Origin: Dipteris shenzhenensis
Lineage: Eukaryota > Polypodiophyta > Polypodiopsida > Gleicheniales
Assembly: GCA_047967505.1 (NCBI GenBank)
Contig: CM106540.1
DNA: 64,000 nt
Reading direction: 5' to 3' (one strand)
Made by a program: the position numbers and the translations under genes. Below are positions 22,011 to 33,709 of the stretch, one piece after another (within the stretch, counting starts at the first letter, position 1; every line of letters starts with the position of its first letter). The notes under the pieces are model-generated. The model searched no databases. It was not told the origin of the DNA and was given only the letters and a program-made list of their open reading frames with translations.

Positions 22011-22440
22011 AGATTTTGGGAGCCATGGGCGTGTGATACCTGCAGAAGGGAGTGTGACGGAGGCGATCGTCGACTTATGGCAAGTGGTCGGAGGCATGGA
22101 GCACCTCCACGACATAGCATCTTGATCCCCATGACACGTTCTCTCGAGGTAGGCCCATGAGTTAACATTTGTATCGCCATTGCTGGAGATTAGGTGCATG
22201 TTTCTTTACGTTATCCTCCTCCTTTCGATAAACCCATTTCCTAGCTCTGATGAAAGGAGCTGGTGGTGGAGGCATAGGGGGCAGAGAGAGAGAGAGAGAG
22301 AGAGAGTAGATAGAGTTTTTAGTCTTTTTAGGAGTTTGTTGGGACGGAAGTAGCTCAGATTGGACATAGAGTAGTGCGGTAGCCTAGCCAATCTGTTAAT
22401 GAAAAGAAACCCCACAAAAAATACACAAAACTTGCATTTT
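22011..22440. other. Unassigned sequence with a (GA)n run
   Basis: A (GA)12 run lies at 22283-22306. No gene is seen; the minus frame across the run is a simple-repeat artefact. Confidence 0.4.
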
Positions 22441-22703
22441 TAAGCTTTTTTTGGACGGAAACTAGGGGTAGAAATGGACAGAAATCTCAAGAAATTCTGT
22501 TCACCCATGTTTTTGTTGTTTTTTCTTATTTTTTTGTCATACACACCTAGAGTAGCTCTCCCCACACACCCCTGACACATCATAGGTCGAGAAAACCCCA
22601 AAAACATGCTCAAAATCAGACAAAATCGCTTAGGCGATGGACATAGTCGATCGAAAACTTTTTTGTCAGGAAACACTTACCCGTGCGAATGTTGATAGAT
22701 CCC

Positions 22704-22858
22704 CATGAATTTTTCCTACTTTTCCAGTTCCTACTTTTCCTATTTGACATTTATTTTTACTGACATTCGAAGTTCCTATTTGCCTATTTGACATTGATTT
22801 TTCCTACTTTTCCAGTTCCTATTTGCCTATTTGTTTTTTTGCATTTTTCCTACTTTTC
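22704..22858. repeat. Short T-rich tandem repeats
   Basis: The words TTTTTCCTACTTTTCCAGTTCCTA and CCTATTTGACATT recur three to four times in alternating order at 22709-22858, immediately before the Copia LTR. Confidence 0.75.
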
Positions 22859-22861
22859 CGG

Positions 22862-23343
22862 TGTAAAGAATGTGGGAGAGAGGGAGGAGACTCGATTGCA
22901 GCTTCTTCACAACATACACAAGAGAGGAGACACAAGATGTGGAGGTTGAAGCTTATCTTCACTTAGTTGAAAATATCACACAACAACTCTACAATAGAAG
23001 AGGGTTATACCCTATATGTCAAACCATAGAATACATGGTTCATATGTGAACCCAAACCAAAAACATACGTGGCAATCTAACTACACCACGAGTACAACCA
23101 ACATAGACGGTGACATAAATGATAGTCACCCAGGAGATATATCGGGGCTAGAGCTTGATATCTCAACACTCTCCCTCAAGCTCAAATCCATCTCAAGTAC
23201 ACCAAGCTCCTAAATCTGCGAAGCTTCTCAGGCCTTCGTAAAAATATCAGCCGCCTGCTCCTCAATGCTGACATAAACAAGATCAATCTCGCCAGCTAGA
23301 ACCTTCTCCCTCACAAAGTGATAATGCACCTCAATGTGCTTTG
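22862..23343 (-). mobile_element. Extra LTR and 175-base internal stub of a Copia element
   Basis: An LTR at 22862-23168 (starts TGTAAAGAATG, ends GATATCTCAACA) is followed by 175 bases of 3' internal sequence beginning with a polypurine-tract complement (CTCTCCCTCAAGC). The stub then stops within a codon run and the next LTR begins at 23344. It is a near-copy of 23344-23827, so the element's 3' end is duplicated in tandem. The two copies share most positions, with small indels of 4-10 bases in the internal part. Confidence 0.85.
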
Positions 23344-23644
23344 TGTAAAGAATGCGGGAGAGAGGGAGGAGACTCGATTGTAGCTTCTTCACAACATACA
23401 CAAGAGAGGAGACACGATGTGTGGAGGCTGAAGCTTATCTTCACTTAGTTGAAAATAGCACACAACAACACTACAATAGGGTATACCCTATATGTCAAAC
23501 CCTAGAATACGTGGTTCATACGTGAACCCAAACCAAAAACATACGTGGTAGTCTAACTACACCATGAGTACAACCAACATAGGTGGTGACATAAATGATA
23601 GTCACCCAAGAGATATATCGAGGCTAGAGCTTGATATCTCAACA
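23344..23644 (-). mobile_element. 3' LTR of Copia element A
   Basis: 301 bases, starting TGTAAAGAATG and ending GATATCTCAACA. It is followed by CTCCCCCTCAAGC, the complement of a polypurine tract. Related LTRs of the same family on the same strand are at 22862, 45661 and 60787. Confidence 0.88.
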
Positions 23645-26241
23645 CTCCCCCTCAAGCTCAAATCCATCTCAAGTACACCAAGCAAGCTCCTAAATCCGCG
23701 AAGCTTCTCGGTACCCAATGCCTTCGTAAAAATATCAGCCACTTGCTCCTCAGTGCTGACATAAACAAGATCAATCTCACCAGCTAGAACCTTCTCCCTC
23801 ACAAAGTGATAATGCACCTCAATGTGCTTCGTTCTAGCATGATAAACTGGGTTATTAGCAAGCATGATGCTGCTAATGTTGTCACAATGAATGACAACTG
23901 CTGCATGAACTGACTATCCCATATCTACAAGTAGCTTCCATAACCAAGCTACCTCACATGCAACCATCGCTGCACCCCTGTACTCAGCCTTTGTGCTCGA
24001 CAAGGCAACTGTCGGTTGCTTCTTGGTGCTCCAACTGATGGCAGCACTCCCAAGGGAAAACATAAAACCACTAGTAGATCTCTTGTCTGAGACACTACCA
24101 GCCCAGTTAGCATCTGTGTACCCATGTACTTGTAATGCACACCTAGCTTCATAAAACAGTCCATAATGCAATGTGGACTTCACATACCACAGTATGCGTC
24201 TAGCCGCATCCAAATGTGGCTTCCTCGGTGCCTGCATAAACTGACTCACCAGCCCCACAGCATAGCTCAAATCTGGTCTGGTTATAGTCATGTAAATCAA
24301 GCTACCTAGTATGCGCCTGTACATAGTAATATCTTCAAGAAGCTTACCTGTCTTTGCATTGAGCTTCACATTCTGCTCCAATAGAATAGAAATAGGCTTA
24401 CAGCCTGTCATCCCATATTTGGATAGCATGTCCGAACCATATTGCCTCTGCAACAGCCATATCCCACTCGGGGATCTAATAACCTCAATGCCCAAGAAGC
24501 AACACAGCTCTCCCAAATCCTTCATCTTAAATTTCTGCTTCAAAAGTAGCTTCACTTCATTAATGTCTGCATCACTATCACCTGTAATAATCAAGTCATC
24601 AACATAGATGACTACAGGCACAATCCCCCTGTTTGTCCTTTTCATATAAAGTGAAAAATCTGAATTGGAAATCTGAAATCCAATAGCGACAAGATATTGC
24701 CCTATCTTGTCCGACCATGCCCTGGGCACCTGTTTTAAGCCATACAAGGCTTTGCGCAACTTGCATACAAAATCGGGGTGTGCATCATCCTCATAACCTT
24801 CTGGTTGCATCATATAAACCTCTTCCTGCAAATCACCATGCAAGAAGGCATTCTTCACATCCATCTAATGCAAAGACCATCCCTTTGCAGCAGCCATAGA
24901 AATTACTACTCTCACGGTTGCCATTCTTGCAACCGAGCTGAAGGTTTCCTCATAATCAATTCCATATGTCTGTGCAAAACCTTTGGCAACCAATCTTGCC
25001 TTGTACCTGCTAACAGACCCATCAGCATTGTGCTTTACTTTGTAAACCCACTTGCAGCCAATAGCCTTCTTATCATGAGGCAAAGGCATCAAATCCCAAG
25101 TGTGGTTTGCATCCAAGGCAGCCATCTCTTCATCCATAGCTGCTTCCTAATTTTTATGCCCTGCTGCATCCTCAAAGCATGTAGGCTCTGGTTCCTCTAG
25201 AACCTTGACCATATAAGCATAGTGATGTGCTGTATACCCATCATATCTCAGCCTGTCAACTGGATACTTAACACGAGTGGACCTGCGTACAACTGGATCA
25301 CTTGCAGGAGTCTTTAAATCATGCCTGCTTTTTCTTGCACCAGGTGTGACAACAGAAGGAATCCCAATTTCCTCATCGAGGCTCATTTCAGAGCCACTTG
25401 ACTCTCCATCAACATGAGAGCTACCAGCTAAAACATCAAACACTGAAGCATGGTCCACCTTTTCTTTTCCCTTACGTGATACCTGCACAACACTATCAGG
25501 ACTGCCATGTGATGATTCACTAGATCTCAATCTCCCTATCCATGCATTGGATCCACTAGTAGAGGACTCTCCGGGTCCACTCAAGGCTTGAGATTGCTGC
25601 TCTGCATTTGCTGCAGCATTCCCATTTCCTGCATCTGCATCTCCTACCATAACAGTTGGTGCATACCAACTACTCATTTCATCAAAAACAACATCTCTGC
25701 TCACTTGCATTTTGCGAGTGGAAGGGTTATAACAACGATACCCTTTCTGGTGTAGAGCATATCCAATAAAGATGCATTTTTCTGCCTTTGGATCCAGCTT
25801 TTTTCTTTTTTCATCATGAACATGAACATAAGCTATGCAACCAAATACCTACAAGTGAGAAATATCTGGTTTTTGGCATGCATACATTTCTTCAGGCGTC
25901 ATGCCATGGACAGCTGCAGTGGGGGTTCTATTCATAATATAAACAGCAGTTGCTACTGCTTCAGCCCAAAAATAGTCAGGCATATTTTTCTCATTTAGGA
26001 TCGCCCGTCCTACTTTTGAAATATGCCTGTTCTTCCTTTCTGCAACCCCATTCTGCTGAGGGGTAGACCTGCATGAGTACTTCCTTTGGATTCCCTGTTC
26101 TTTCAGATATTCACTAAATTCTTCCGAAAAGTACTCTCCCCCTCCATCAGATCTTAGTACCTTAATATGCACACCTTTCTCTTTTTCAACCATGGCCTTA
26201 AAAGCCTTGAAATGGCTGAACACTTCACTTTTGTGCTTCAC
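23602..26241 (-). pseudogene. Copia pol: integrase core C-terminal part, RT and RNase H, one frame with four stops
   Basis: From 26241 down to 23602 a single reading frame is kept. Integrase: LRSDGGGEYFSEEF (second catalytic Asp) and TPQQNGVAERKNR (catalytic Glu). Next come the GKFFGYALHQKG-like region and an acidic linker. [45 protein letters not shown] (first Asp), YVDDLIITG (YVDD active site). RNase [10 protein letters not shown] and [12 protein letters not shown], ending with EVHYHFVREKV and the TEEQVADIFTKAL tail. Only four in-frame stops break it, at about 25849, 25147, 24865 and 23914; no frameshift is needed. The N-terminal half (gag, protease, integrase zinc finger) is missing, since the sequence changes at 26241. 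Copia pol makes DNA from element RNA and inserts it. Confidence 0.92.
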
Positions 26242-26297
26242 CAGCTGATCATCCTACCTACATAGCAGCTCTACAAAGAGATCAAGAGGCTCATGAG

Positions 26298-27443
26298 GTG
26301 CAGTCAGCCCAAGACATGGCCTATGAACCCCACTTATCGACATTCGACCCTGTGGCCAAATACAACAGAACATCCGGTGAGGGAACCTCATGGAACCCTC
26401 CACCCAGACAAGTGCCAGGGGCACCCATACCCCGTTTCAACATGTTGGGCCCACAATGCAGTCTATGGAGTGTGTACATCCCCCCAAGCCAAAACTTAGG
26501 AGATCATGAGGATGGTACGCAATACCGAGGTACATACTACTAGGGTGTTCATTACCCTACGACCTCCACGGAACCAACCCAGGGGTGGAAATCCCTTATC
26601 AACCTTCACCATATTTAGAGCCATTCTTGGGAGACATTCCAGAGGATAATGAGGATGATGCCACTCAATCCCAATCAACGGGGTTGAGAGCTCCAATCCC
26701 TCCTCCCACAGTTGTCCCCTCATTGATTAGAGATCAAGGACCCACATTGGTCCCTATACTAGGTACATTAGCTAGTGGTCTGAGTCTTGGGACCATAGCT
26801 CCGACGTACATTCCAGTGGGACCAAGACCCTCACCAATTACTAGGTACCCAAACCCGTTAGTACCAAAGTCTCCACGATTGGGTAACATCATAGGTAAAC
26901 CTAGAGCCCAAGGTAGGCCAGGCTCAAGAGGAAGAAGACGATTCCCAACCCGACTTCAAGGGTAGAATATTTGATGAAGATCTCATAGTACCCAAGACAG
27001 GAATGCAGGACAATAGGTCCTTCTATAACTTTGATGAGAGCAAATCACAAGGAATAGGCCAAACAGAGGGACCCAATGACATAGTAGGTCTTACAACCTT
27101 CTTGTCCACCACTGAGGTAAAGATGCCCATATCCACATTGCTGCAAGGATGTCCAACCCTTTGGCAAGACCTCTCCAACTGGATGAACAGGCAACTTCCT
27201 ACACCAAGATGCAAGGTCCAGGCCAAGCAATCTCCAAAGCCAACCCCCTCATTTCATAGTGATGGTACTCAGTCAGAAGGGAAACCTCTCCCTAAGGTGC
27301 CATTTAATAAGTTAGGTCACTACTTTGAGGGTGATGACACTAACACTGTGATACCTATCTCCTATCATAGTCACAAAGCTACAACAATCTTAGAAGGAGG
27401 ATTAGGGGTAAGCCTCATCATGAGGCAATGTTGGGAAGCCTAG
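26298..27443 (+). pseudogene. Gypsy gag linker and protease remnant
   Basis: Frames 26585-26965 and 27003-27443 are Pro/Gln/Ser-rich, as in gag-to-protease linkers. The latter ends in NKLGHYFEGDDTN and TTILEGGLGVSLI. That matches the retropepsin-like LLDGGSGVNLI pattern of plant Gypsy proteases, but with Glu in place of the catalytic Asp. Downstream, LVDGAMAKPLGMVKYIPI supports a protease reading. I infer the lost Asp makes it inactive even apart from the stops. Confidence 0.6.
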
Positions 27444-28454
27444 GGAAAGCGTGAAATCCAACCAACCAACCTCCTAGTCAAGCTAGTAGATGGGGCGATG
27501 GCAAAGCCACTAGGCATGGTGAAATATATACCCATTACCACCTTTTGCATGTTCTTTAGGATCTCGTTCGTCCTTATGGACTTCCAAAAGCAAAGAGACT
27601 CCTTCTATATCATCTTAAGATGCCCGTTCATGTGACTCTCCCAACTAGTCCATGACTGGTCCACCAACTACATTAATCTAAGGCAGGGGGAGGAAGTCAT
27701 AGAGGTAGACTTGACCAAATGAAAAGCCCGCCCTATAAACGGATGTTTATTTGTAGATGGGTCAACTACCACCAAAAGAAGTGCTTTAAAAAAAAAATTC
27801 ATCCTTACACAGGCATAGGAAGCAGAGAGGTTAGATATTCGAGCTATGAAGCACTCTCAGAGCCGAAAGACTCTGAGAACTAGATGCATTTGCTAGCCGT
27901 TCTTGACCTCCCACTAGGCCAGGGCACACAGAGGTTGGAAATAGAGGAAGCAATGTCAGATACCACCACCACCACTTGTGTAAAAATAATTCGACTAGTA
28001 CACCAAGAGTTCACTCCAGAATGGGGTTCCTGTTTGAGTAGCATCATGACACCTATCGGCTACACGGACACCATTACGTGAGATGAGCCAAAAAAGAGTC
28101 GCAAGTAGAAGGCTCAAGAGGCCAAGAAGAAGGAAAATCTTGAGACTCTAGACGATGAAAGAGCTAAATCTTAGGGAAGTGGATAAAGAAGATCTCCGGA
28201 AGGTCCCCTCCCACTATAAAGTGTACACCATCCAAGATCGGCCTATCACCTTCGAGAAAGCGTAGAGAGAGGTAGGATTAGGGAAAAAAATCTCCTATGA
28301 TGGACCTCTAGATGTAAAAGAAGTCAACCTAACAGACGAAGGACAAGACCCTTAGCCGGTCTACATTGCCACGGACTTGAATGGGAAGAACGAGGCAGAG
28401 CTTATAGCTATCCTCAAGGAGTTCAAGGACTGCTTTTCTTGAAAGTATACCGAT

Positions 28455-29815
28455 ATGAAGGGAGTGCCCCCCAATGTGGTAAAGCACACCATACCCTTCA
28501 TTGAAAATGTACGACCTGCCCAGCAACGTGCTTACGTGATGAATCCCAAGTACGTGGAGATTGTCAAACAGGAGCTTCAAAAGCTCATTGACGTAGGATT
28601 CATCTACCCCATAGAGCACACCGATTGGGTATCCCCAATCTTGATTGTCATGAAAAAAATGGCAAAATAAGGGTGTGTGTTGACCTTAAGAAGGTCAATG
28701 CAGCAACAAGAAGAGATCATTATCCCTTGCCTTTCACAGAACATGTGCTCGAAGGAGTAGCGGGCAAGGAGGTTTATAGCTTCCTTCACGGCTTTTTCGG
28801 ATACAACTGTCCTAATAGACCCCCCTAATCAGAATAAGATAGCATTCATTACAAAATGGGGGTATGTGTGTATAGGGTTATGCTCTTTGGCTTGACAAAT
28901 ACCCCGTTCCAATGGCGGCTGATGAGCACAGCTTTCAAAGAGTATCTAAGAGACTTTCTTGAGGTTTTCTTGGATGATCTGTGTGTTAACTCCAATTGGG
29001 AGGAACACCTCAAGTTCTTAAGAAATGTATTTGAAAAATGCCATTTATATTGCATATCACTTAACCCACTAAAGTGTCAATTCTGGGTAAAGCATGGAGT
29101 GATTCTCGGACACAGTGTGTCCAAGAACGGGATCTCCATGGATGAAGGAAAGATCCGGGTTATAGAAAAATTACCCCTGCCAACCAATGTGAAAGGTGTC
29201 CAAAGATTCATGGGACACACCGGCTACTATAGGAGATTCATCTTGGATTATGCCAAGCTGGCACGACCCCTATATAGGCTTCTAGTCCATTTCCAATGGA
29301 TAGAGGAGTGCCAATACTCCTATGACAAACTAAGGACATCCCTTGTCTCACCACCAATCCTGAAGAACCCTCATTGGAATGTGATCTTTCATGTTCACAT
29401 AGATGCCTCGACATTTGCTATAGGATGTGTGCTGGCACAACCGTGAGCACATAATCTTAATTATCCAATCACGTTTGCCAAACGGCAATTGAATGAAGCA
29501 GAGGTCAATTATACGACCACAGAATGAGAAGGATTGGCTATAGTGTATGCGGTGCACAAGCTCCGCCACTACCTTTTGGCCAACAAATTTGTGTTCTTCG
29601 TGGACCATTGGGCCCTGCTTTATTTAGTGGACAAACTATGCGTGATAGCATGCATTATGAGGTGGATGCTCATCCTCTTAGAGTTTGAGTTCACCGTCAT
29701 AGTGCAAAAAGGCTCACAACATGTCCTAGCTGACCACTTGCTAATGGAGAACCACCCACGGGAGTTGATGATGATCTTCCCAATGCCCCCCTCTTTTAAC
29801 TCGATTCAGTGCTAG
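28455..29815 (+). pseudogene. Gypsy reverse transcriptase and RNase H
   Basis: Pieces overlap in different frames. 28455-28670 has the RT entry (ELQKLIDVGFIYPIEHTDWV). 28625-28828 has KIRVCVDLKKVNAATRRDHY and a YSFLHGFFGYN segment, where the usual SFLDGFSGY Asp has become His. 28856-29446 has VMLFGLTNTPFQW, EVFLDDLCVNS (FLDD active site), GYYRRFI, and the RNase H start HIDASTFAIGC. 29534-29815 continues RNase H (YAVHKLRHYLLANKFVFFVD) with the usual DH pair. Mutated Asp and at least three frameshifts show a dead copy. Confidence 0.88.
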
Positions 29816-29994
29816 AATGGGAAGAAGAGATTATCCATTACCTCGCCAATGGACTCCCAGAGGACCAACCGTTAAACAAGGAGAGGGCCCACAAACTTTT
29901 AAAGGATGCAGTCCCCTATCACCTCATAGCCAGTCAGCTCTAGAAATAGGGAAATGATGGCATATTACGAAGATGTGTACGAGAAAACAAATTC

Positions 29995-30638
29995 GTGGAT
30001 GTGCTTGAACAACCTCATTCAAGAATGGCAGGAGGACACTTTGCAGGCAAGACCACATCACACAAGGTGATGCAAGTTGGACTTTGGTGGCCATCACTCT
30101 TTATGGATGCTGCCAAGTTTGTCAAAGGATGCAATGAATGCCAAAGAACACTTATTCCAAAACAAAAGAACCGCGTGCCTTTGACAAGAGTCATGGAAGA
30201 TCAACCCTTCAAGAAGTGGGGTATTGGTTTTGTCGAACCCATTAGCCCCATTGCCAAGTACACACAGGCCCGCTATATCATTGTAGCAATAGACTACTAC
30301 ATGAAATGGGCATAGGAGAGGGCAATAAGGAGAAATTATGCTCATTCCATAGCTAAATTCTTGTACAAGCAAGTCATATCAAGATTTGGGTGTCCCTTAG
30401 TCATTGTTAGTGATCGCGGCTCGCTCTTAATGAAGTGATAGCCGTCTTACTCTCCAAATTCCTTGTTATACATAGCAAATCTACACCATACTACCCCCAA
30501 GCCAATGGCCTACCCGAGAGTAGCAACAAAACCTTAATTATAATCATGATGAGGATGGTAGACTTAGGCAAAAATGATTGGGAAGAAGCAACAGGCACAA
30601 TGAGAGGCCGATGCAAGAAACAAAAAGGCACAAGATAG
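29995..30638 (+). pseudogene. Gypsy integrase remnant
   Basis: The zinc-binding part is visible as PHSRMAGGHFAGKTTSHK and CNECQR (HHCC type, 30010-30155). The core starts KKWGIGFVEPI where WGIDFVGPI is normal, so the first catalytic Asp is Gly. A TAG at 30313 breaks the chain. The later part STPYYPQANGLPESSNKTL (30475-30535) keeps the catalytic Glu. Confidence 0.85.
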
Positions 30639-30639
30639 G

Positions 30640-31330
30640 GCCACCATGAATATCAATATGGCGACTCTTGTGACCTTAGATGATGAAGAACACAGCCATC
30701 CCCCCTGTAAGGATAAAGGTAGGTCTGCAAGTACAAGGACGGAAGACCTAGGTTATAGCCATGATCGACACGAGGGCAAGCCACAACTTGATCTCGTTCG
30801 AGACATTCATTAAACACTTCCACCAAGTACCTCTCACCCCTACATGCTCTAGGATGGTGGCAATAAATGGACAAAGTACAAGCGTGGTAGGGTCAATAGA
30901 AATACCTACTCTGGTTGCTAACCACCTATTTCCATGCAAGTACTTTGTGCAGGAACACTGCAAGAACAGGTGATCCTAGGAAGACCATGGATAGTAGAAA
31001 CTTTCTGTCACATCAATTAGATGGAAGAAACTTCCACCCTGTACCTTCCCAATGGCCTCACAATGGTACCACTATGCAACAAGGGTGTCAAGGTTCAGCC
31101 TAGTACCACCATGATGGAGGCGGCTGTCATCTCAATGCTGACACGAGCCTCTCCTTTGAAGGCAGTGAACCTTGCCCCAAGTTAGATACCTCCTCCCCCT
31201 ATCCAAATGACACAGCGATGGGTCCGTAAGAACTTATTTTCCCCAACGGAGGAGAGGACCCAGGAAGTAGAGGTTTGGCTTCCCAAACAACCTCACATCA
31301 AAAGAACCCAACGACCACGAAACCAATGAA
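30640..31330 (+). pseudogene. Second Gypsy protease-like remnant
   Basis: At 30761-30973 the frame reads AMIDTRASHNLISFETFIKH, the retropepsin pattern IDTGASHNLIS with Gly changed to Arg right after the catalytic Asp-Thr. CSRMVAINGQSTSVVGSIE and an EHCKNR tail follow. A protease after an integrase is out of order for one Gypsy element, so this is probably a second, truncated element joined to the first. Continuing sequence to 31330 is unreadable. Confidence 0.55.
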
Positions 31331-31439
31331 GGTAACCATGTCATGATAGGTGGATTCTGTGCCACATCCTTAGGGCCCGGGTTATTATGAAGGAAATCCT
31401 TATATCTGGGTCCCTAAGAGAAAGAATACCGTCTCGCAA

Positions 31440-32760
31440 AACTGCAACCCACCAATACCCCAACCGAATACAACATGGGTGTGGTAGCCTAAGGCCCCAC
31501 GGTCTAACATGACAATGGTGATAGCACCACAAGAACCTATCACATGGCCAAGAAGGCAGTGGAGGCCCAAAGCCATCCAGATGCGACACAAGGAAGAGGT
31601 CCAAGGGATAGCAACACAAGAACCTATCCCCTCGGATGAAACGATGGCACGACGGCAGACAACCGAAGAGGTCCATGGGATAGCACCCCAAGATCTTATC
31701 TCCCTGGACAAAAAGACTACCCATGGAGGTCACAAGGAGAACACCTAGAGGATAGGCCCACAAGAACCTATCCCCCTCGCCTGACAAACCCAAGGGATAG
31801 CTCCATAAGAACCTGCCACATTGAGCCATGACAAGACATGCACCAGTACCATCGAAGAGGTTCCAGGGTTAGACACACAAGAACCTATCCCCTGGAACAA
31901 AAAGAATGTCACCCCCACCCATCACAAAGAGGCCCAAGGGATAGCAACACAAGAACCTATCCCCTCGGACAAAAAGATGAAGCAAGTAGTTGCGACCGTC
32001 TTCAAGTATTCATTGCATGGTGAAGTACCACAAGAACCTTCCTCATTCCTTCTCAAGTTGTTAGACATTCGACAAGACATACAACAAGTGGCCACAAAAG
32101 AACCCACTTGGGAGCCCATCAGGAAGGGCCAACAACCCACAATAGGGCGAGTCCAAGCAGTCACACAAGAACCCATCTCGTAACGGATGGCATCACAAGA
32201 ACCTGCCTTGGACTAATGCCACCTCTCCATCGAGTCAAAGCGGCCACGGACGTCAACACACCTGCTCGAAGAACTACAAGAACCCGCCTCGCAAGGGGTG
32301 GAACCACAAGAACCTTTGTAGCAGGCCATGCCCACAAAGCTACCCTTTAATGGCATCCATGCACTCGTCAGCAAGTAGAAGGACAAAGTCACGGCAAAGG
32401 TGTAGCAATGCTCCAAATGGTTCACCAATGCACTGCAAGCCCACCACTCATCCAAGTAAGTGACTAATCATTGTAGCATAATGGTGAGTATAGTGCACCA
32501 TCACGTCATTTCAAGCACTAAAGCCACATGCCACCCACTGCAACATGCCATAATGAAGAGACTGTGGGGGAAGTATACACAAGAACCTTGTCCCCGTGGT
32601 AAAAAGATGGCACAAGTCACTAAAGAGACCACGGGGGTAGCCACCTCCCTGGTAAAAAGGCCTGACACACTCAACCGAAGAGACCAAGGGGGCAACGCAC
32701 ACAAGAACCTCGTCCCCTCTATGAAAAGACCTCCGTTGATGCAAATCAACCTCCAAGACA
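31440..32760 (+). repeat. Degenerate repeat tract with ACAAGAACCTATCCC words (QGIATQEPIPSD)
   Basis: CACAAGAACC or a close form recurs roughly 15-20 times between 31500 and 32720. The best copies code for VQGIATQEPIPSD with spacing of about 60-110 bases and very different sequence between. Frames 31509-31748, 31821-32183, 32108-32350 and 32460-32807 each carry some copies, because indels move the frame. It is probably a repetitive linker of a Gypsy-like polyprotein. I could not link it to a named domain. Confidence 0.6.
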
Positions 32761-32809
32761 CACCCCCTGCCCTTGTCATTTTGGTCAAAAATCCAAAAAT
32801 AGGGTAGAA

Positions 32810-33700
32810 TGCCAAGGGGTGGTTTACTAACCGATCTTTTTCACTAAGGTCCTTCATGTTTCCTTGAAGTGTTACCATGAGCCTACTCCACATTTCAAAG
32901 GATGTGGGGTATCGATTCATTAATAGGTCATGTAACTTGAGAGTATGTAACTCTAGGAGGATCAAGTGAGACTAGCAAACATGAGATTGTTCCTTATGTC
33001 ATGAGCCTCATAGAACTCCACATGGAACAACATGAACCAACATGCACATTATTTGATCACCAGGGATCCGGATGGTAATTTGTGAGCTACACCACCTTGG
33101 CATAGGCTGCTATCTGAGACAAAGGCCAACCTGAAACAGGATTCTGCTAAAAACTTTGGTTTCCCATAGGTCCAATGCTCAAATGGAGAATTACCCAAAT
33201 CCATCATGGTTTCGTGTCTTCTAAGACATCATACCAAATTCTGTTATTGAGCACTTCAGCCACTGACCAATGCAAGGAATCCTTTTTGGATTTACCAATT
33301 TTCACCCATGTTCAGGTCTTGAGTATGTTTTAAATTTTGGTTCTCCTGTCTATATTAATAAGCACATTAGAAGAAATTCAGCAGACTTTCACTGGACATC
33401 TTTTCCCGTGAATGTGATCTTCTTGAACTGAGTGACTCACAAATTCTTTCAATAGTTATAAAAGGTCATTAAAAATGAAAATGGGTGTCTTTTTCAGTTT
33501 TAGGAATGCCAATAGGTTTAAAAACTTTGAAAGCATTTTTCAGATCATGCAAGGTTATTGGTGTCTCAAATCTTATCTTTGGTGATAGCTGTACAGGAAG
33601 TTGCATTCTGATTATTCACCTGTTTTTATTATGTATGTGGAATGTATCTCTGTCGTAAATTTAATGTACTGGCAAAGAGGTCAGAGAGCTGATTTCTTGA
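32810..33700. other. No gene seen before the kinesin fragment
   Basis: About 900 bases with no credible ORF. The end (33601-33709) has the T-rich look of an intron leading to the acceptor TTTTCAG at 33709. I searched for the preceding KCBP exon and did not find it. Confidence 0.4.
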
Positions 33701-33709
33701 CATTTTCAG

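Larger units (their letters stand above)
26242..30640 (+). mobile_element. Decayed Ty3/Gypsy element body, gag to integrase
   Basis: Order on the plus strand is gag-like Pro-rich sequence (26298-26965), a protease-like part near 27380, RT at 28450-29150, RNase H at 29380-29780 and integrase at 29995-30580. No LTR, primer site or polypurine tract is recognisable at either end. The left edge abuts the Copia copy at 26241. Many stops and several frameshifts make it inactive. Confidence 0.85.

Noticed and set aside
23914-25200. Plus-strand frames opposite the Copia RT (such as 24311-24607)
   Set aside because: They are shadows of the minus-strand pol frame, which has all the RT motifs.
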